Below, piece after piece: positions 10,453 to 21,639 of a stretch of 64,000 nucleotides of DNA. The stretch is from Posidonia oceanica (Eukaryota > Streptophyta > Magnoliopsida > Alismatales > Posidoniaceae): assembly GCA_037176725.1 (NCBI GenBank), contig JAZBRS010000020.1, forward strand, positions 100,148,501-100,212,500. The letters are read 5' to 3'. The position numbers were made by a program, and so were the translations under genes. Each line of letters opens with the position of its first letter. Position 1 is the first letter of the stretch. The notes below the pieces were generated by a model. That model made no database searches and was not told where the DNA came from. It worked only from the letters and a program-made list of their open reading frames with translations.

Positions 10453-10588
10453 CATACAGCATCCATATGTTGCCAAATCATGAGATCAAAAAATTTCTAT
10501 CTTGACTACAGCATATGATGGGTTTTAAATATATTTGATGCCCAAGCTACAAGGTAACTGCACTTATCTTGATGTTCAAGCTACAAGT
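10453..10588. other. Flanking host-like sequence between E1 and the copia element
   Basis: A short non-coding stretch. If the copia element is removed, this joins to 15768 and restores a diverged tandem repeat built on GCTACAAG..TAACTG, which supports the copia boundaries. Confidence 0.5.
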
Positions 10589-11091
10589 TGTTAGAATTTT
10601 TTAGGCAAATATCAACAATAATATGATATAATGGAAAATGGTATGAACGAAAATAACGAATAAATAACAACAAAGAGAAGAACAGGAACGATCTTAGTTT
10701 TTGACGAAGTGGGATGAGTCCCTTAACTTGAAGAAGAAAATCAACCCTCTAGCATAGGGATTTTTCGGTTCCTCTCCAAGGATACGATGCCAAGATCTCC
10801 AAAGGTGCAAGCTTTTTGAGATCTTCGAATCATACTGTAGTGTTATATGCCAGAGAAAAGAAAAGGAAGAAGAAGAAGCAAAAGAGATTTCTCCCTTGGT
10901 TTTTCCCCAAAACACAACAATGAAATATATAAAGGAGAGTAGACACATTGTGGGTCAACACTATTCCCACCACAAAAGGAAACCACATAATAATAGAGAA
11001 TCCACATAATGATAGAGTGAATGATATATTAAAAGGTATTAAAAGATGTTTTGAATTCGATAATTAAAGCCAAAACCGTTATATTCCAACA
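10589..11091 (-). repeat. copia 3' LTR (503 bp)
   Basis: On the minus strand it starts TGTTGGAATATAACGG and ends ATTCTAACA. It is closely similar along its length to 15267-15762. Confidence 0.9.
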
Positions 11092-11721
11092 TCTCCCCAA
11101 TTCAAAATTATCTTTAAAATGTAAAACAAACAAAAGAAAAGAAATCAAATTCTCTGGACTTTAATACTATGTATTGGGTGAAGGTGTCTGGCTGACTTGA
11201 ACCTTCACTTAGTGCTTGTAGATTTACATCCGAAAGCAACCATAGTGGACTACGCCTTAAACTACGTCATTTTCACCGGATTTCAACCTACTACACACGT
11301 AATACACACTACATCTTCTGATTCTCTGGGTAGCACATTACGACCTTGCGCTTGTATTATTTTTCATGAGTACTTTTAAAAGATAGCCCTTCAATCCTTA
11401 AAGTCGTGGCCCCACGACCACACTCACTACAGGTGAATCTCCAAGAGTAATCTGCAATACATTACCCTATTACATAGGCTTTGATTCGATCCTATTTTAT
11501 TACAGCTCAAGCACTGTTATCTTAGGGATAGGGTTGGAGTCGCACTTCACAATTTCAGTGCTATGTCTCATAAGGCAATAGAATTTCCCTGATGGGTATT
11601 TCATTACATGAAACTTTTTATGGGCTTAAGTCTCATCCCTCGATGAAGATATAATAAAATTCTCTGATAAGCCTTTAGTCAAATAATCTGCCAAGTTTTC
11701 TTTAGATTTCACATGTTCAAG
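11092..11721 (-). other. copia 3' untranslated region and polypurine tract
   Basis: No coding after the RNase H stop. The tract GAATTGGGGAGA (minus, 11092-11103) directly precedes the 3' LTR and would prime plus-strand DNA. Confidence 0.7.
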
Positions 11722-12459
11722 TCATATGACTCCAATAGACAACCAATGTCTAATTGACTTATGTCTCAACATTATATGTCTATTCATTTTTTCATATGTG
11801 TTAGCTCTCTTGACTAAGGCAATACAAGCAGTACTGTCACAATGAACACAAATTGATGCCATAGGATTAGGCATAATAGGCAAGTTTAACAATAATCCTT
11901 TAAGACAATCTGCTTCTGCACCTGTTAGGTCTAATGCTATAATTTTAGCCTCAGTTGTTGACCTGGAGATTAAAGTTTGTTTTGAAGATTTCCATGATAT
12001 AGCTCCACCTCCTAGAAGGAAAGCATATCCACTAGTAGACTTAACTTTAGTTGAAGGAGGTGCCCAATTAGCATCACAATACACTTCTAGAATTTCAGGA
12101 TCACCAGAATAATGTAATACATAATCACTTGTAGCTTTTAAATAGGCAAATACTTTATTTATAGCTTCCCAATGTTTCTTACTAGGATTTATAGTATATC
12201 TACTCTAGATATTTATAGCACATGCTATATCAGGCCTTGTGCAACTAGTAAGATACATGAAACAACCAATAATTTGAGCATATCTAGGTTGAGCTATAGG
12301 AAAATCATCATGTTTATGCAATTTTAATGTCACATTAATAGGACTACAAGAAGACTTAATATCAAAGAAATTAAATTTCTTGATTAAATTTTCAACATAA
12401 TGTGTTTGAGACAAAGCAATTCCACTTGTAGTTCTAATTATTTTGATTCCTAGAATCAC
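11722..12459 (-). pseudogene. copia RT C-terminus and RNase H
   Basis: Two open blocks in one frame separated by a stop near 12203: 12459-12205 (DVILGIKI, TSCTRPDIACAI) is the RT thumb, and 12084-11722 is RNase H (MYCDANWAPPSTKVKSTSGY, SRSTTEAKIIALD, VHCDSTACIAL, KSIRHWL). All are hallmark copia strings. A frameshift lies upstream. Confidence 0.9.
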
Positions 12460-13105
12460 ATCAGCTTATCCTAAATCTTTCATATCAAAGTTTTTGGACA
12501 AAAAACTTTTAGTCTCATAAATCACATTTATATCAGAACCAAATATAAGTATGTCATCTACATAGAGACACAAAATTGTACATTTATCACCAAATATTTT
12601 GCTATACACACATCTATCATAATCATTGATAGCAAATCCAGCAGAAGTGATAACTTTATCAAACTTTTCATTCCATTATTTTGGAGTTTGTTTTCATCCA
12701 TATAAAGATTTAATTAATTTACACACTTTATGCTCTTGACCACTAACTATAAAACCTTCAGGTTGATTCATATAGATTTTTTCTTCTAAATCACCATTTA
12801 AAAATGTAGTTTTTACATCCATTTGGTGATTTTCAAAATTATATATAGAGGCCAAAGCTAGAAGTACTCTAATAGCGGAATGTCTGGTTACAGGAGAATA
12901 AGTGTCAAAATAGTCTATTCCTTTTTCTGAGAAAATCCCTTAGCCACTAATCTAACTTTATATTTCTTAATGGAACCATCTGGTCTTAATTTTTTTTCCT
13001 AAAGATCCATTTACAACCAATTGGTTTGCTTCCTTTAGGTAAATCACTTAATACCCATATATGATTTATCATTATTGATTCCATTTTAGAATTTATAGCT
13101 TCTTT
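12460..13105 (-). pseudogene. copia reverse transcriptase, palm
   Basis: Broken into frames. KPIGCKWIFRKK (about 13000) marks the RT start and LYVDDILIFGSD (about 12545-12570) carries an intact YVDD catalytic box. At least one stop (near 12470) and one frameshift relative to the integrase block are visible. Confidence 0.85.
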
Positions 13106-14195
13106 CTAATATGGAGCATCTCTAGAATTAATGGCTTCATTATCTGTTTTAGGATCATCTTCTACTATATATGTTATGAAATCAACAACTAGATCTTTCT
13201 CTTTTCTAGGTCTTTTACTTTTCTTTATCTCTGGTTCTTGTTGAGTTTCAGATCTTTTAGTAGAATACACACTTGATTCTATAAAAACAAGTTGATTAGA
13301 TTTTTCTTTCAAAGGAAAAATATTTTCAAAGAATGTGGCATTTCTTTGTTCAACAATCACATTTGTTGGAATTTCATTTATATCAAATTTTATTATCAAA
13401 AATTTATACATATATTGATTGTTTGCATATCCTAAGAAAATACCATCCACAGTTTTTAGACTAAGTTTTCTTTTCTTATTATCAAGAACCCCAACCTTAG
13501 CAAGACAACCCCAAACTTTAAGAGTTTTAAGATTGAGTTTTATTTTATGCCACATTTCATATGGGGTTAAATCTTTTCCTTTTTGAGGTATCATGATAAG
13601 AATTGTACATGAAGTTAAAAGTGCTTCACCCCACCAACATTTAGTCAATTCTGAAGTTATTAACACAGAATTTATCATGTTGGTTAAAGTTCTATTTTTT
13701 CTTTCAACAATACTATTAGATTGAGGTGAATATGGTGAAGTTAATTGATGTATTATGCCAAATTCTTCACAATATCTTTGAATCTTAGTTGAAGTATATT
13801 CTCCTTCTCTATCTGATTTCACTTTCTTTATTAATTTTCCAGTTTGTCTTTCAACCATAGCTTTGTAAATTAAGACTTTTTCCATAACTTCATTATTATG
13901 TTTCATAAAATATACATGTCAATATCTGGAAAAATCATCTATAAAAGTTATGAAGTATCTTTTACCTCCTTTAGTTAATTCACCATTCATTTCACATATG
14001 TCTGTGTGAAATAATTCTAATAACTCAGTCTCTCTATGTTGAACAGATTTAAATGGTTTTCTAGGTTGCTTAGCTTTAACACATGTTTGGCATTTCTCAT
14101 ATATGTCATTTTGAAATTTAGGAATTAACTCTAAATTCATCGTTCTTCCCATACAATCTTTATTAACATGTCCTAATCTTAAATGTCACATATAG
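13106..14195 (-). pseudogene. copia GAG-pre-integrase and integrase
   Basis: One frame with a single stop at about 13916-13918. It begins with the pre-integrase zinc region (HLRLGHVNKDC, CQTCVKAKQPRKPF), then the core with FHTDICEMNG (first Asp), FITFIDDFSRY, SDREGEYTS (second Asp) and SPYSPQSNSIVERKNRT (catalytic Glu), and WGCLAKVGVLDNKKRKL at the C-terminal side. It inserts element DNA into the genome. Apart from the stop all catalytic residues are present, so the copy is not very old. Confidence 0.88.
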
Positions 14196-15266
14196 TAAAG
14201 CACACGGTAGGAGAAATTCAATTAATTCAAGAGAATGAGTCAAACCCAACACCAGAAACCCCTTATAATTGAAAAAAAATGTTGATAGATGGATAAAGCT
14301 AACTCGAAAACACAGATCATTATATGAATGTCACATGAACAATGAAATATTGAACATTTCAGAAATTATTGTCGCCACTGAAGAATTGCAAGCAAATCAT
14401 AAGAAGAAAGCAAACTCGACAGAATGGCTTTCCTATGCAGAATCTAACCTTCCAAGAAGCAAACAAGACAGGGCTTGTACCACACAACAGAGAGGACAAC
14501 AGATTAAACGCAAAGAATGAAAGAACAGATAGTATCAAAATGGTCTGTAGCATGCGTACTGCCATAAAGATTAAAATTAATTGTATTATGCTGCATAGCT
14601 AGTGAGAAAATGGTCAGCAGAGTAATCCCCCATGCAATACATTAATGACAACCAACCCAATAAAAGCTACTAAAATTAGAACAAGAAAGTCATAGAAGAT
14701 GAAAAATTCAGATCTCGCCACCCCAGAAGAATTCTTCATGTCAAGCTTCTCCTTTACAAAAGACAAGTGCACCATGCACCCCGACCCTTCTTGTGTTGGA
14801 TATCACCATTCGATCACGGTAACAACTGAATCGGTGTAGAGAGATGCCTCTAAATGGCAGGGAACGATATACGAAAACATAGTAAATGGAGATAAAAGTT
14901 GCAAATGTTGTTGAAACTCAATTCCAAATAGACACTAAGGAAATGTGAGATCCACTTGTCCATTTGCATATATTACTGTCTAATATATTCTACCTAGAAA
15001 ACCGTGAGATCAAAGTCATACAAAGCTACATGAAGGATGTATTTTATTGCTATATTATATTTTATTATGTATGGAAATAAATCAAAACTGTCTTCCCTTT
15101 ATTATATTTTATTGCTGAAACCGTATGATATTCGAAATCTATGTAGATAAAATAAAATCATGTTATTCGCCTTTCTCTTTGTTCTTAAACATTACTTGTT
15201 GTAATATTATTTTAATCCTAAATCTATATAGGTATCACAAGGTTTTTTAATTTTCTTCTTCAAGAT
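14196..15266. other. Unidentified 1.07-kb segment replacing copia gag/protease
   Basis: This lies between the copia integrase and 5' LTR, where PBS, gag and protease should be. No PBS of the common copia type (TGGTATCAGAGC) and no gag zinc knuckle are seen on either strand. The short ORFs (for example 14269-14520 plus, 14359-14565 minus) resemble no family I know. Composition is mixed AT with some richer blocks (14700-14870). It could be captured host sequence or a filler insertion. Confidence 0.55.
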
Positions 15267-15762
15267 TGTTAGAATTTTTAAGCAAATATCAACAATAATA
15301 TGATATAATGGAAAATGGTATGAACAAAAATAACGAATAAATAACAACAAAGAGAAGAATAGGAACGATCTTAGCTTTTGGTGAAGCGGGATGAGTCCCT
15401 TAACTTGAAGAAAAAAATCTATCCTCAAGTACAGGGATTTTCCAATTCCTCTCCAAGGATACGATGCCAAGAACTCCAAAAGTGCAAGCTTTTTGAGATC
15501 TTCGAATCGTACTGTAGTGTTATATGTCAGAGAAACGAAAAGGAAGAAGCAAAAGAGATTTCTCCCTTAGTTTTTTCCAAAAACACAATAATAAAATATA
15601 TAAAGGAGAGTGGACACATTGTGAGTCAACACTATTCCCACTATAAAAGGAAACCACATAATCATAGAGAATCCACATAATAATAGAGTAAATGATATAT
15701 TAAAAGGTATTAAAAGATGTTTTGAAATCGATAATTAAAGCCAAAACCGTTATACTCCAATA
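15267..15762 (-). repeat. copia 5' LTR (496 bp)
   Basis: Aligned with 10589-11091. Its outer end reads TATTGGAGTATAACGG (minus), so the terminal TG has become TA by transition. TSD CAAGT follows at 15763. Confidence 0.9.
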
Positions 15763-15767
15763 CAAGT

Positions 15768-16377
15768 TAACTGTACTAATTCTTGTGCTACCAGTTTTAG
15801 TAATTTCTCAATAAATAGTGAAGCTTGACTCTTAATTATACCATTATTTATCAAACTAAAATACGTCACAAAGTGGTACTGCTAAATTTACAATTGTTGA
15901 TCAAATTATATGAAAGTTAGTTTTTCATCTTGAAATTCTCCAAAATTTACCATTATCAAATGTTAATAAAAATTCAAATATTTAGGATTGAAAATGTTTA
16001 AGCTTTGCTTGGTAAAATAAAATAGATAAATATCAAGGGAAAAATGTTGTTTCTTCTACACACCATTTTTTATTTGATTGGGAAAATAAAAGGATGAAAC
16101 TGTACCATTTTATCTATTTCATGTTCTAAAATACAATTTGTTAAAATTAAATACAATCTATTTTCAAACTCAATAGAGTTTATTTATATATTAGGCTGAT
16201 AAGTAAAGCAAGTTTACAAAGTTAGAGACTTATGAAATAATTCAAATGGAATTTTGCAGGGTGTTTGGGAATAGGAACTTAGGATTTTGGACTTTATTTT
16301 TATATAATTTAGAATAAAATGAAAAGTGGAGATATAAAGTCATTTAATCCAACGATTGATATTCATACACTATATTT
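15768..16377. other. AT-rich intergenic sequence, nothing recognised
   Basis: Host-like flank between the copia insertion and the inverted-LTR unit. No ORF, repeat or gene signature on either strand. Confidence 0.6.
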
Positions 16378-16382
16378 ATATT

Positions 16383-18060
16383 TGTAGACACCCCATTTTG
16401 ATCCAAGGTCCTAATGCCCATTTTTAATCTCGTTCTTTTCAAACCCTAATTCACTCTTTTTTTTCCAACCAATTTCCCATTTATTCCCAAACCCATGCAA
16501 ATCCTAAATTCCCCCATTTCCACCTCAAGCCCATGGCTCAAACCATTTATCAACCCATTTTCACATCACAGCCCATGCACTGCAACCCACTGCCTAAATT
16601 CAGCCTTCCTCCTTTTATTTTCTCCTTTTATCCCATTACACACTTCACAGCCTTAAGCCTCAACCCATTGATCTGGGCCCAATTCAGATTTTATTTCTTT
16701 TTTCCCTCTTTTCTTCAACCTCCATTGATATCACACACACCTAGCTCCCTCACTTTTTGGCAGCTGTGCAACCCACAACCTCCTGCAGATTCCCACCTCC
16801 TCTGCCACTCCAGCCAACCGTACACAAGCACCTCAGCCTCCTGCCACCACCTCCCTCTTGGCCGTCGATTTTGGATCTCAGATCCACATCAACAGCAGCC
16901 ATTGTTTGCCTCCCCCATAAAACAGTAGCCCACCTTCTTCCATTGCCTCCGGCTTGCTTCCCCACAGTTCCTCATTACACCTCCACACATCCACAGAACC
17001 AGAGCAATCCCAATCCACGCAACAATAGTAGCTCACCACAGCAGAGCAACCCATCTCTTCCCTCCACAGCTGCAGCACCCATTCCTCCTCACACAGTAGC
17101 ACACCACCCACAGCAACTCCTCTCCACCTCAAGCGATCCTCCACGAGTCCACCTGCAAGGCCAGACCCATAGAGAGAGCTACAGAGAGGAAAAAAGGGAG
17201 GAAAATACAAAGAGACCCATTTCTTCAATCCAAGCATAGAGAGGGAGAGCAGACAATCCACCGGCTCTCTGACTTTCTCCTCAACTCCATCGACTTGCTC
17301 CGATCGCGCCAGAAGCCCTCCAGTGCCGCCAGCGCCTCCTCTGCTCGCAGCACCTTTGCCGCACCCATCCGAGGTCGATAGGCCTCCTCGAGCGTGCGCA
17401 CAGTTATTGGACTTGCCCTTTAGTTTTGTTAAGGTCCCCTCTTGCTACTTGGCCTATAGCCTGTGGGTTTTGGTTCGAGTCTGCCCCTTTCACCTCACCG
17501 GACTCTAGCTTCTTCCCCGGTGATGTCCACCAGCTGCACCAAACACTCCCCTTGCCTCCAGATCGCCTCTTCGGACCTCCAGCAGCTCGACCATGCGCTG
17601 AGCAAGCCCCACCGTCCGTAGCCATACTTGCAACTGCCCACCGAGGTTGACAGAGCACTCCAAATGCCGTCATGCTCCGCTCATGCCTCCCTCACCTCCG
17701 GATAGACCATCTCCGGCCTCCGAACGCCTTCGCTTGGCCGGAAGCTCGCCGCATCGCCGTCCTCCCCCCTTCTTCCCCGGTGCAGTTCTGCAGTGTTGAG
17801 CGACACTGTAGAACTGTAGCTACTTAAGTTTTAATTCATTATTTGCTGCATTGAAATAAAGTCCAGCTAGTTCTTTTGTTTGCATTTAGGTCCTTCTTTG
17901 ATTTAGATTTCATTTAAATCATTTTTAGAATCATATTGCATTGCATAAAAGCCCAGTAGCTTACTTTAATTGCATTTAAGTCCATTGTGCATTCATCAAT
18001 CATGTAAATGCATTTGTAAACTATATTACATTGCAGAAAAGCCCTGTCAGTTAGTTTATT
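16383..18060 (+). repeat. Left arm: LTR in plus orientation
   Basis: Inverted partner of 21640-23458. The 131-codon ORF at 16533-16928 has a near-identical twin on the opposite strand at 22914-23309; these are chance ORFs in LTR sequence. Pyrimidine-rich U3-like sequence is followed, from 17820, by copies of a roughly 90-bp unit around GCATTGCATAAAAGCCCAG. A near-perfect hairpin lies at 17784-17815 (AGTTCTGCAGTGT / ACACTGTAGAACT). Confidence 0.8.
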
Positions 18061-18335
18061 TGCATTTTAGTCCAATTGCATACATTTATTTCATTTAAAT
18101 GAACATTTAAACCATACTGCATTTTTGTAAAGTTCTGTACTTTATTATATTTGCATATAGGTCCAGCTGCATACATTCATTCATTTAAATGAACATTTAA
18201 ACCATATTGCATTGCTGTTAAGTCCTACAGTTTTACATATTTGCACATAGGTCCATTTGCATGCATACATTCATTTAAATCATATTTAAACTATATTGCA
18301 TTTATGCTTGCATTGCATTTAAGTCTTACATTGTA
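17830..18335 (+). repeat. Tandem repeat, about 90-bp unit (TTGCATTTAGGTCC type)
   Basis: Successive blocks share GCATTGC.TAAAAGCCC, TTGCATTTAAGTCC and CATTTAAATGAACATTTAAACCAT. The series resumes at 20517 after the nested solo LTR and appears in reverse in the right arm (21640-21950). Confidence 0.7.
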
Positions 18336-18340
18336 GTTTC

Positions 18341-20511
18341 TATAATATCCTGATTTTCCATAATATAATTTGAGTTAAATATCTTGGAAAATCATTCCTT
18401 GTTTGTGGTGTGTTGGTGTTTGTGTGTCTCTAGTGGTTTTGTTTCTGGCTCCTCGTTGTTGTTTGGGGTGGCCGAGAGAAAGTAAGGGCTTGGTTGAAAG
18501 GAAGTTAGGGGCTTGTTTGTGGTTTGTGGAGAGAAAAAGAGAGAAATGCAATTTTTCCTCTTTTCTTCCCGCACATGCCTCTTCTTCTTCTTTCTTCCCT
18601 TCTTTCTTTTCTCTTCTCATTTTCTCCACCACTACCGATGCCTGCTGCCACCTTGTGGATCACCGGCGGTCAGAGGAGGAAGAGGAGAGGAGGCCGGTGC
18701 TAGAGGAGGCACAAAAGCAAGCCAGTGAGGAGGGTGGTGTTTGTCGGCCGGAGGAGGCGGTGTTGTTAGTCGGCTGACCGGTGTTGGGGTGGAGTTGGTT
18801 CGCCGGTTGGTGCGTGTTCTCCCCTTCGTTTCTTTTCCTTAATTCATGCCTAAATGTTTTGAATGCATGTGATCTAGCTATGCCATAATAATTGTAGGAT
18901 TTTATTTGATTTTGAATGGTTTTGGATTGAATGTGGAATGGGTTTAGTTTTGACCTCTTGAGCTTTGCGATTTTATATCTTGATGCATGATGCATGGATT
19001 GGTTTGATTTTTGTGCCCAAGTGTAGAGCACTCGTGAGGCTTTGATTCTAGTATTTACTCGTGATTTATGGATTTTTGTGGTGGAATCGGTTGAGGTTCC
19101 CAGCTTGGGCAATTTGTTTTGGTTTTCTGAAATCGCCTAGATCGGTACGCCTTTTTTTTGGACGGTATGCCAATTTCTGTAGAAATCGGTACAATCGGTC
19201 AATTTCGGTGTTCCGTTTTGCCGTTAGTTTAGACCAGAACCTGATTTCGGTTTGCCAAAATCGATCGATTTGCCGATTACTACGCTGATCGCTCAACTAG
19301 TGGATTTGGCTCTTCCAAATCAGGGATTTCCGATACGACTTGGGTAAATTTCGGTATGCCGTTTTTGGTTTGGATCCTGGACTCGGTACCCAGAACGGTC
19401 AACCGGTTGATTTGGCTCTTTCAAATCAAGGATTTTCGGGTCGACCAGTAGCATTTTCGGTGTGCCGTTTCAAGGGAAAAGTGGTTTCCAAAGAAGGAAG
19501 ATTTGGGTTTTCGATGCGTTTGGTTTTATTATGATTTGGTATGGTTTTGAGGATTATGAGGAATGATTTTGAAAAGATTTCCAAATAATTTTGGAAAAGA
19601 AATGCATGTTTGTGAAAAGAGTTGGAAATGATTTCTGTGGTTTTGAAGGACTAAGAGATCGAAGCTTCTGACTGGTAACTAGGGGTGTTTGAATACACTC
19701 TAAGGTTCGAGAGTCAGATAGCCTAGGATGAGGTTAGCGGTACAGTAGGCCCCGTTGAAACAGACGGTCTACCCTCTATGCTGGTGCTGGCTGGGGCTGG
19801 GGTTGGAGTCCCTAGACGCTTGGGCACCAAAGGGGTGCCAGAGTACGTAACCCCGTGTTGATATGATGTGGATCATGGAAATGATCTTGATATAAATTGA
19901 GGGCTAAGTTCCCGGGGTGGATTGTTCTCCCACACAGGGTAGTCTTCCGCAGCATTACAGCCAAGAGATGCGTGTGTCATCTGCAACTGCTTGTGGCTAG
20001 TGTCGTTCACCTGTGGCCAGGGTGTTCGATTAGATTTGGAATCGATGTGTCTGTGAGTGTGGATTTGAGATGAATGGTGATGTATTTGAGAATGCATGTT
20101 TTAGAAAATGTGGATAGCTTTATAAAAGCATGTGGTTTTATAAAATGAATGTTATACTTTTAAATAGCATGGATTACTGTGATTTGCAATGTATTGGATA
20201 TTTACTGCCCTAATTGATAGTTTTGCTTTGGTTAATGTCTCTGCTTCCGTTGCCGTGGTTTTGGGTGACACATACTGGGTGACTTAGATGTCACTCACGC
20301 GTGTTTTGTGTTTTGGTTTTCAGATGCAGGGTCGAGGTACAGTCTAGCTTGGTGCTTGTTTAGGAGCCACGTAGCCGCACACTGGGGATCTTGGGAGCAT
20401 TTTAATAGTTTTGTAAAAGTTTTAAATTTATTCTCAAATGTAATTAATTGTTTATCTCTTTTAAATTCATTTAGGTAGTTGATGCTATTTTGGTTGTGCC
20501 GGGGCGTGACA
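18341..20511 (+). mobile_element. Solo LTR (2171 bp), probably Ty3/gypsy, nested in the inverted unit
   Basis: Flanked by GTTTC on both sides (18336-18340 and 20512-20516). It starts TATAATATCCTGATTTTCC (TG decayed to TA) and ends GGGGCGTGACA, an end common among large plant gypsy LTRs. No internal coding is attached, so LTR-LTR recombination has removed the rest. ORFs inside (for example 18403-18777, 18660-19112) are non-coding shadows. Lineage (Tekay/Del-like) is a guess from the termini. Confidence 0.7.
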
Positions 20512-20639
20512 GTTTCACTGCATATAGGTCCTGCAGTTGCATACATAGCCTTCATGCCACATTGCATTTAGGTCCAGCAGCTTAGTTTTATTGCACTTAG
20601 GTCCAGAACTTGAATTATTGCATGCTTATCATTTCATGG

Positions 20640-20800
20640 CCATTCTGCATGTAGACCCCTACATTTTGCCCTATTGCATACAGACTCCTACATTTTGCCA
20701 TATTGCATACAGACACCTACATTTTGCCATATTGCATACTGACCCCTACATTTTGGTCATATTGCATTTAGGCCCTACACTTGGCCCCTATTGCATCAGT
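20640..20800 (+). repeat. Short tandem repeat, about 32-bp unit
   Basis: Four to five copies of a unit containing CCTACATTTTGCCATATTGCA inside the inverted-LTR unit; it looks derived from the same TTGCATTTAGGTCC motif. Confidence 0.75.
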
Positions 20801-20859
20801 GAGCCACTGCATCTCATTCATTGCATCATAACTTGCATTACATGCATTGTTTTCCCGAT

Positions 20860-21639
20860 CTATCTTCTCGAGCATATAGATTAGACTTTATCGGTCGATT
20901 TCCCCTTACTTGTCGCATCTTTGCATTGTATGGTTTTCCGTTGGTGTTTTGTTTTCCCCTTGCATGCCGCATCCTTGCATTGAATGATTTTCCTCTAACG
21001 TTTTGTTTCCCACTTGCATTGCATATAGGGCGATGATGATTACTGTTTGGAGTTCTTACGAACCAGGGCCTGTCCCATTCGGAATCCTGACAGCATAGCT
21101 GGGCACATAGATTGCATGTTTTGTTTTCCTTCAAGCATCATGGCATCTTAATCATACTTTTGAGCATACTAAAGCATTCATGGCATAGCATTGCATTCAT
21201 TCGGCACATGCGAGTGAGTATAGCCAAGAAAGACCGCTCCTCGGGCGTGTCGGGGGTGCCTAATACCTTCCCTGCACGTAACAGGAGTTCTTACCCTTCT
21301 CTGGACCGTAATGACCCAGTGTCGCATCCATTTTTGCATGGATCCACTTTGGTTTTCTTTCTCTTTTTTTATCATTACATCCGATTTTCCTCGTCTTCCG
21401 GCTTTTTCTTAATTAGACTAGGTGGCGATTCCATTTTTACTCTTTATCTTTTTATTTCCCTCATCGTCATTTTATTGGTGTTTTTCCTCAAGTCGAACTC
21501 TCCTCGGATCCACCATTAGCTGTGGCCTTCTTTCTCTTCGGCCGGGCGCCTGCAAGCTTTGGCAGCAGCCCCCGCGTCGTACACGAGAGATGGTTACACT
21601 AAAGTTACTCAGTCTCATCTCTTTGGTTACAGTAAAGTT
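20860..21639 (+). other. LTR 3' portion and centre of the inverted unit
   Basis: Contains the conserved block of this LTR family (GAAAGACCGCTCCTCGGGCG, GTGCCTAATACCTTCCC, GGTGGCGATTCC near 21421), which recurs in reverse orientation at 34020-34210, 38060-38280 and 63070-63330. This is therefore the downstream end of the left LTR. The exact join with the right arm is near 21640. No coding. Confidence 0.65.

Larger units (their letters stand above)
10589..15762 (-). mobile_element. Ty1/copia LTR retrotransposon, gag/protease missing
   Basis: Two similar LTRs (10589-11091 and 15267-15762) in the same orientation enclose minus-strand integrase, RT and RNase H in copia order (integrase before RT). 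Both sides carry the 5-bp target duplication CAAGT (10584-10588 and 15763-15767). A purine tract GAATTGGGGAGA (minus, 11092-11103) abuts the left LTR, identifying it as the 3' LTR. The interval 14200-15266, where PBS, gag and protease belong, has no copia similarity. Frameshifts and stops break pol. Confidence 0.9.

Noticed and set aside
16533..17239. ORFs of 131 and 160 codons in the left LTR arm, with an inverted twin at 22914-23309
   Set aside because: Pro/Ser/Cys-rich translation of pyrimidine-rich LTR; the duplicate comes from the inverted arms and no domain is present.
18332..18336. TGTAGTTTC as the left end of the solo LTR
   Set aside because: That boundary gives no target duplication (TACAT against GTTTC); starting at 18341 gives a perfect GTTTC pair.
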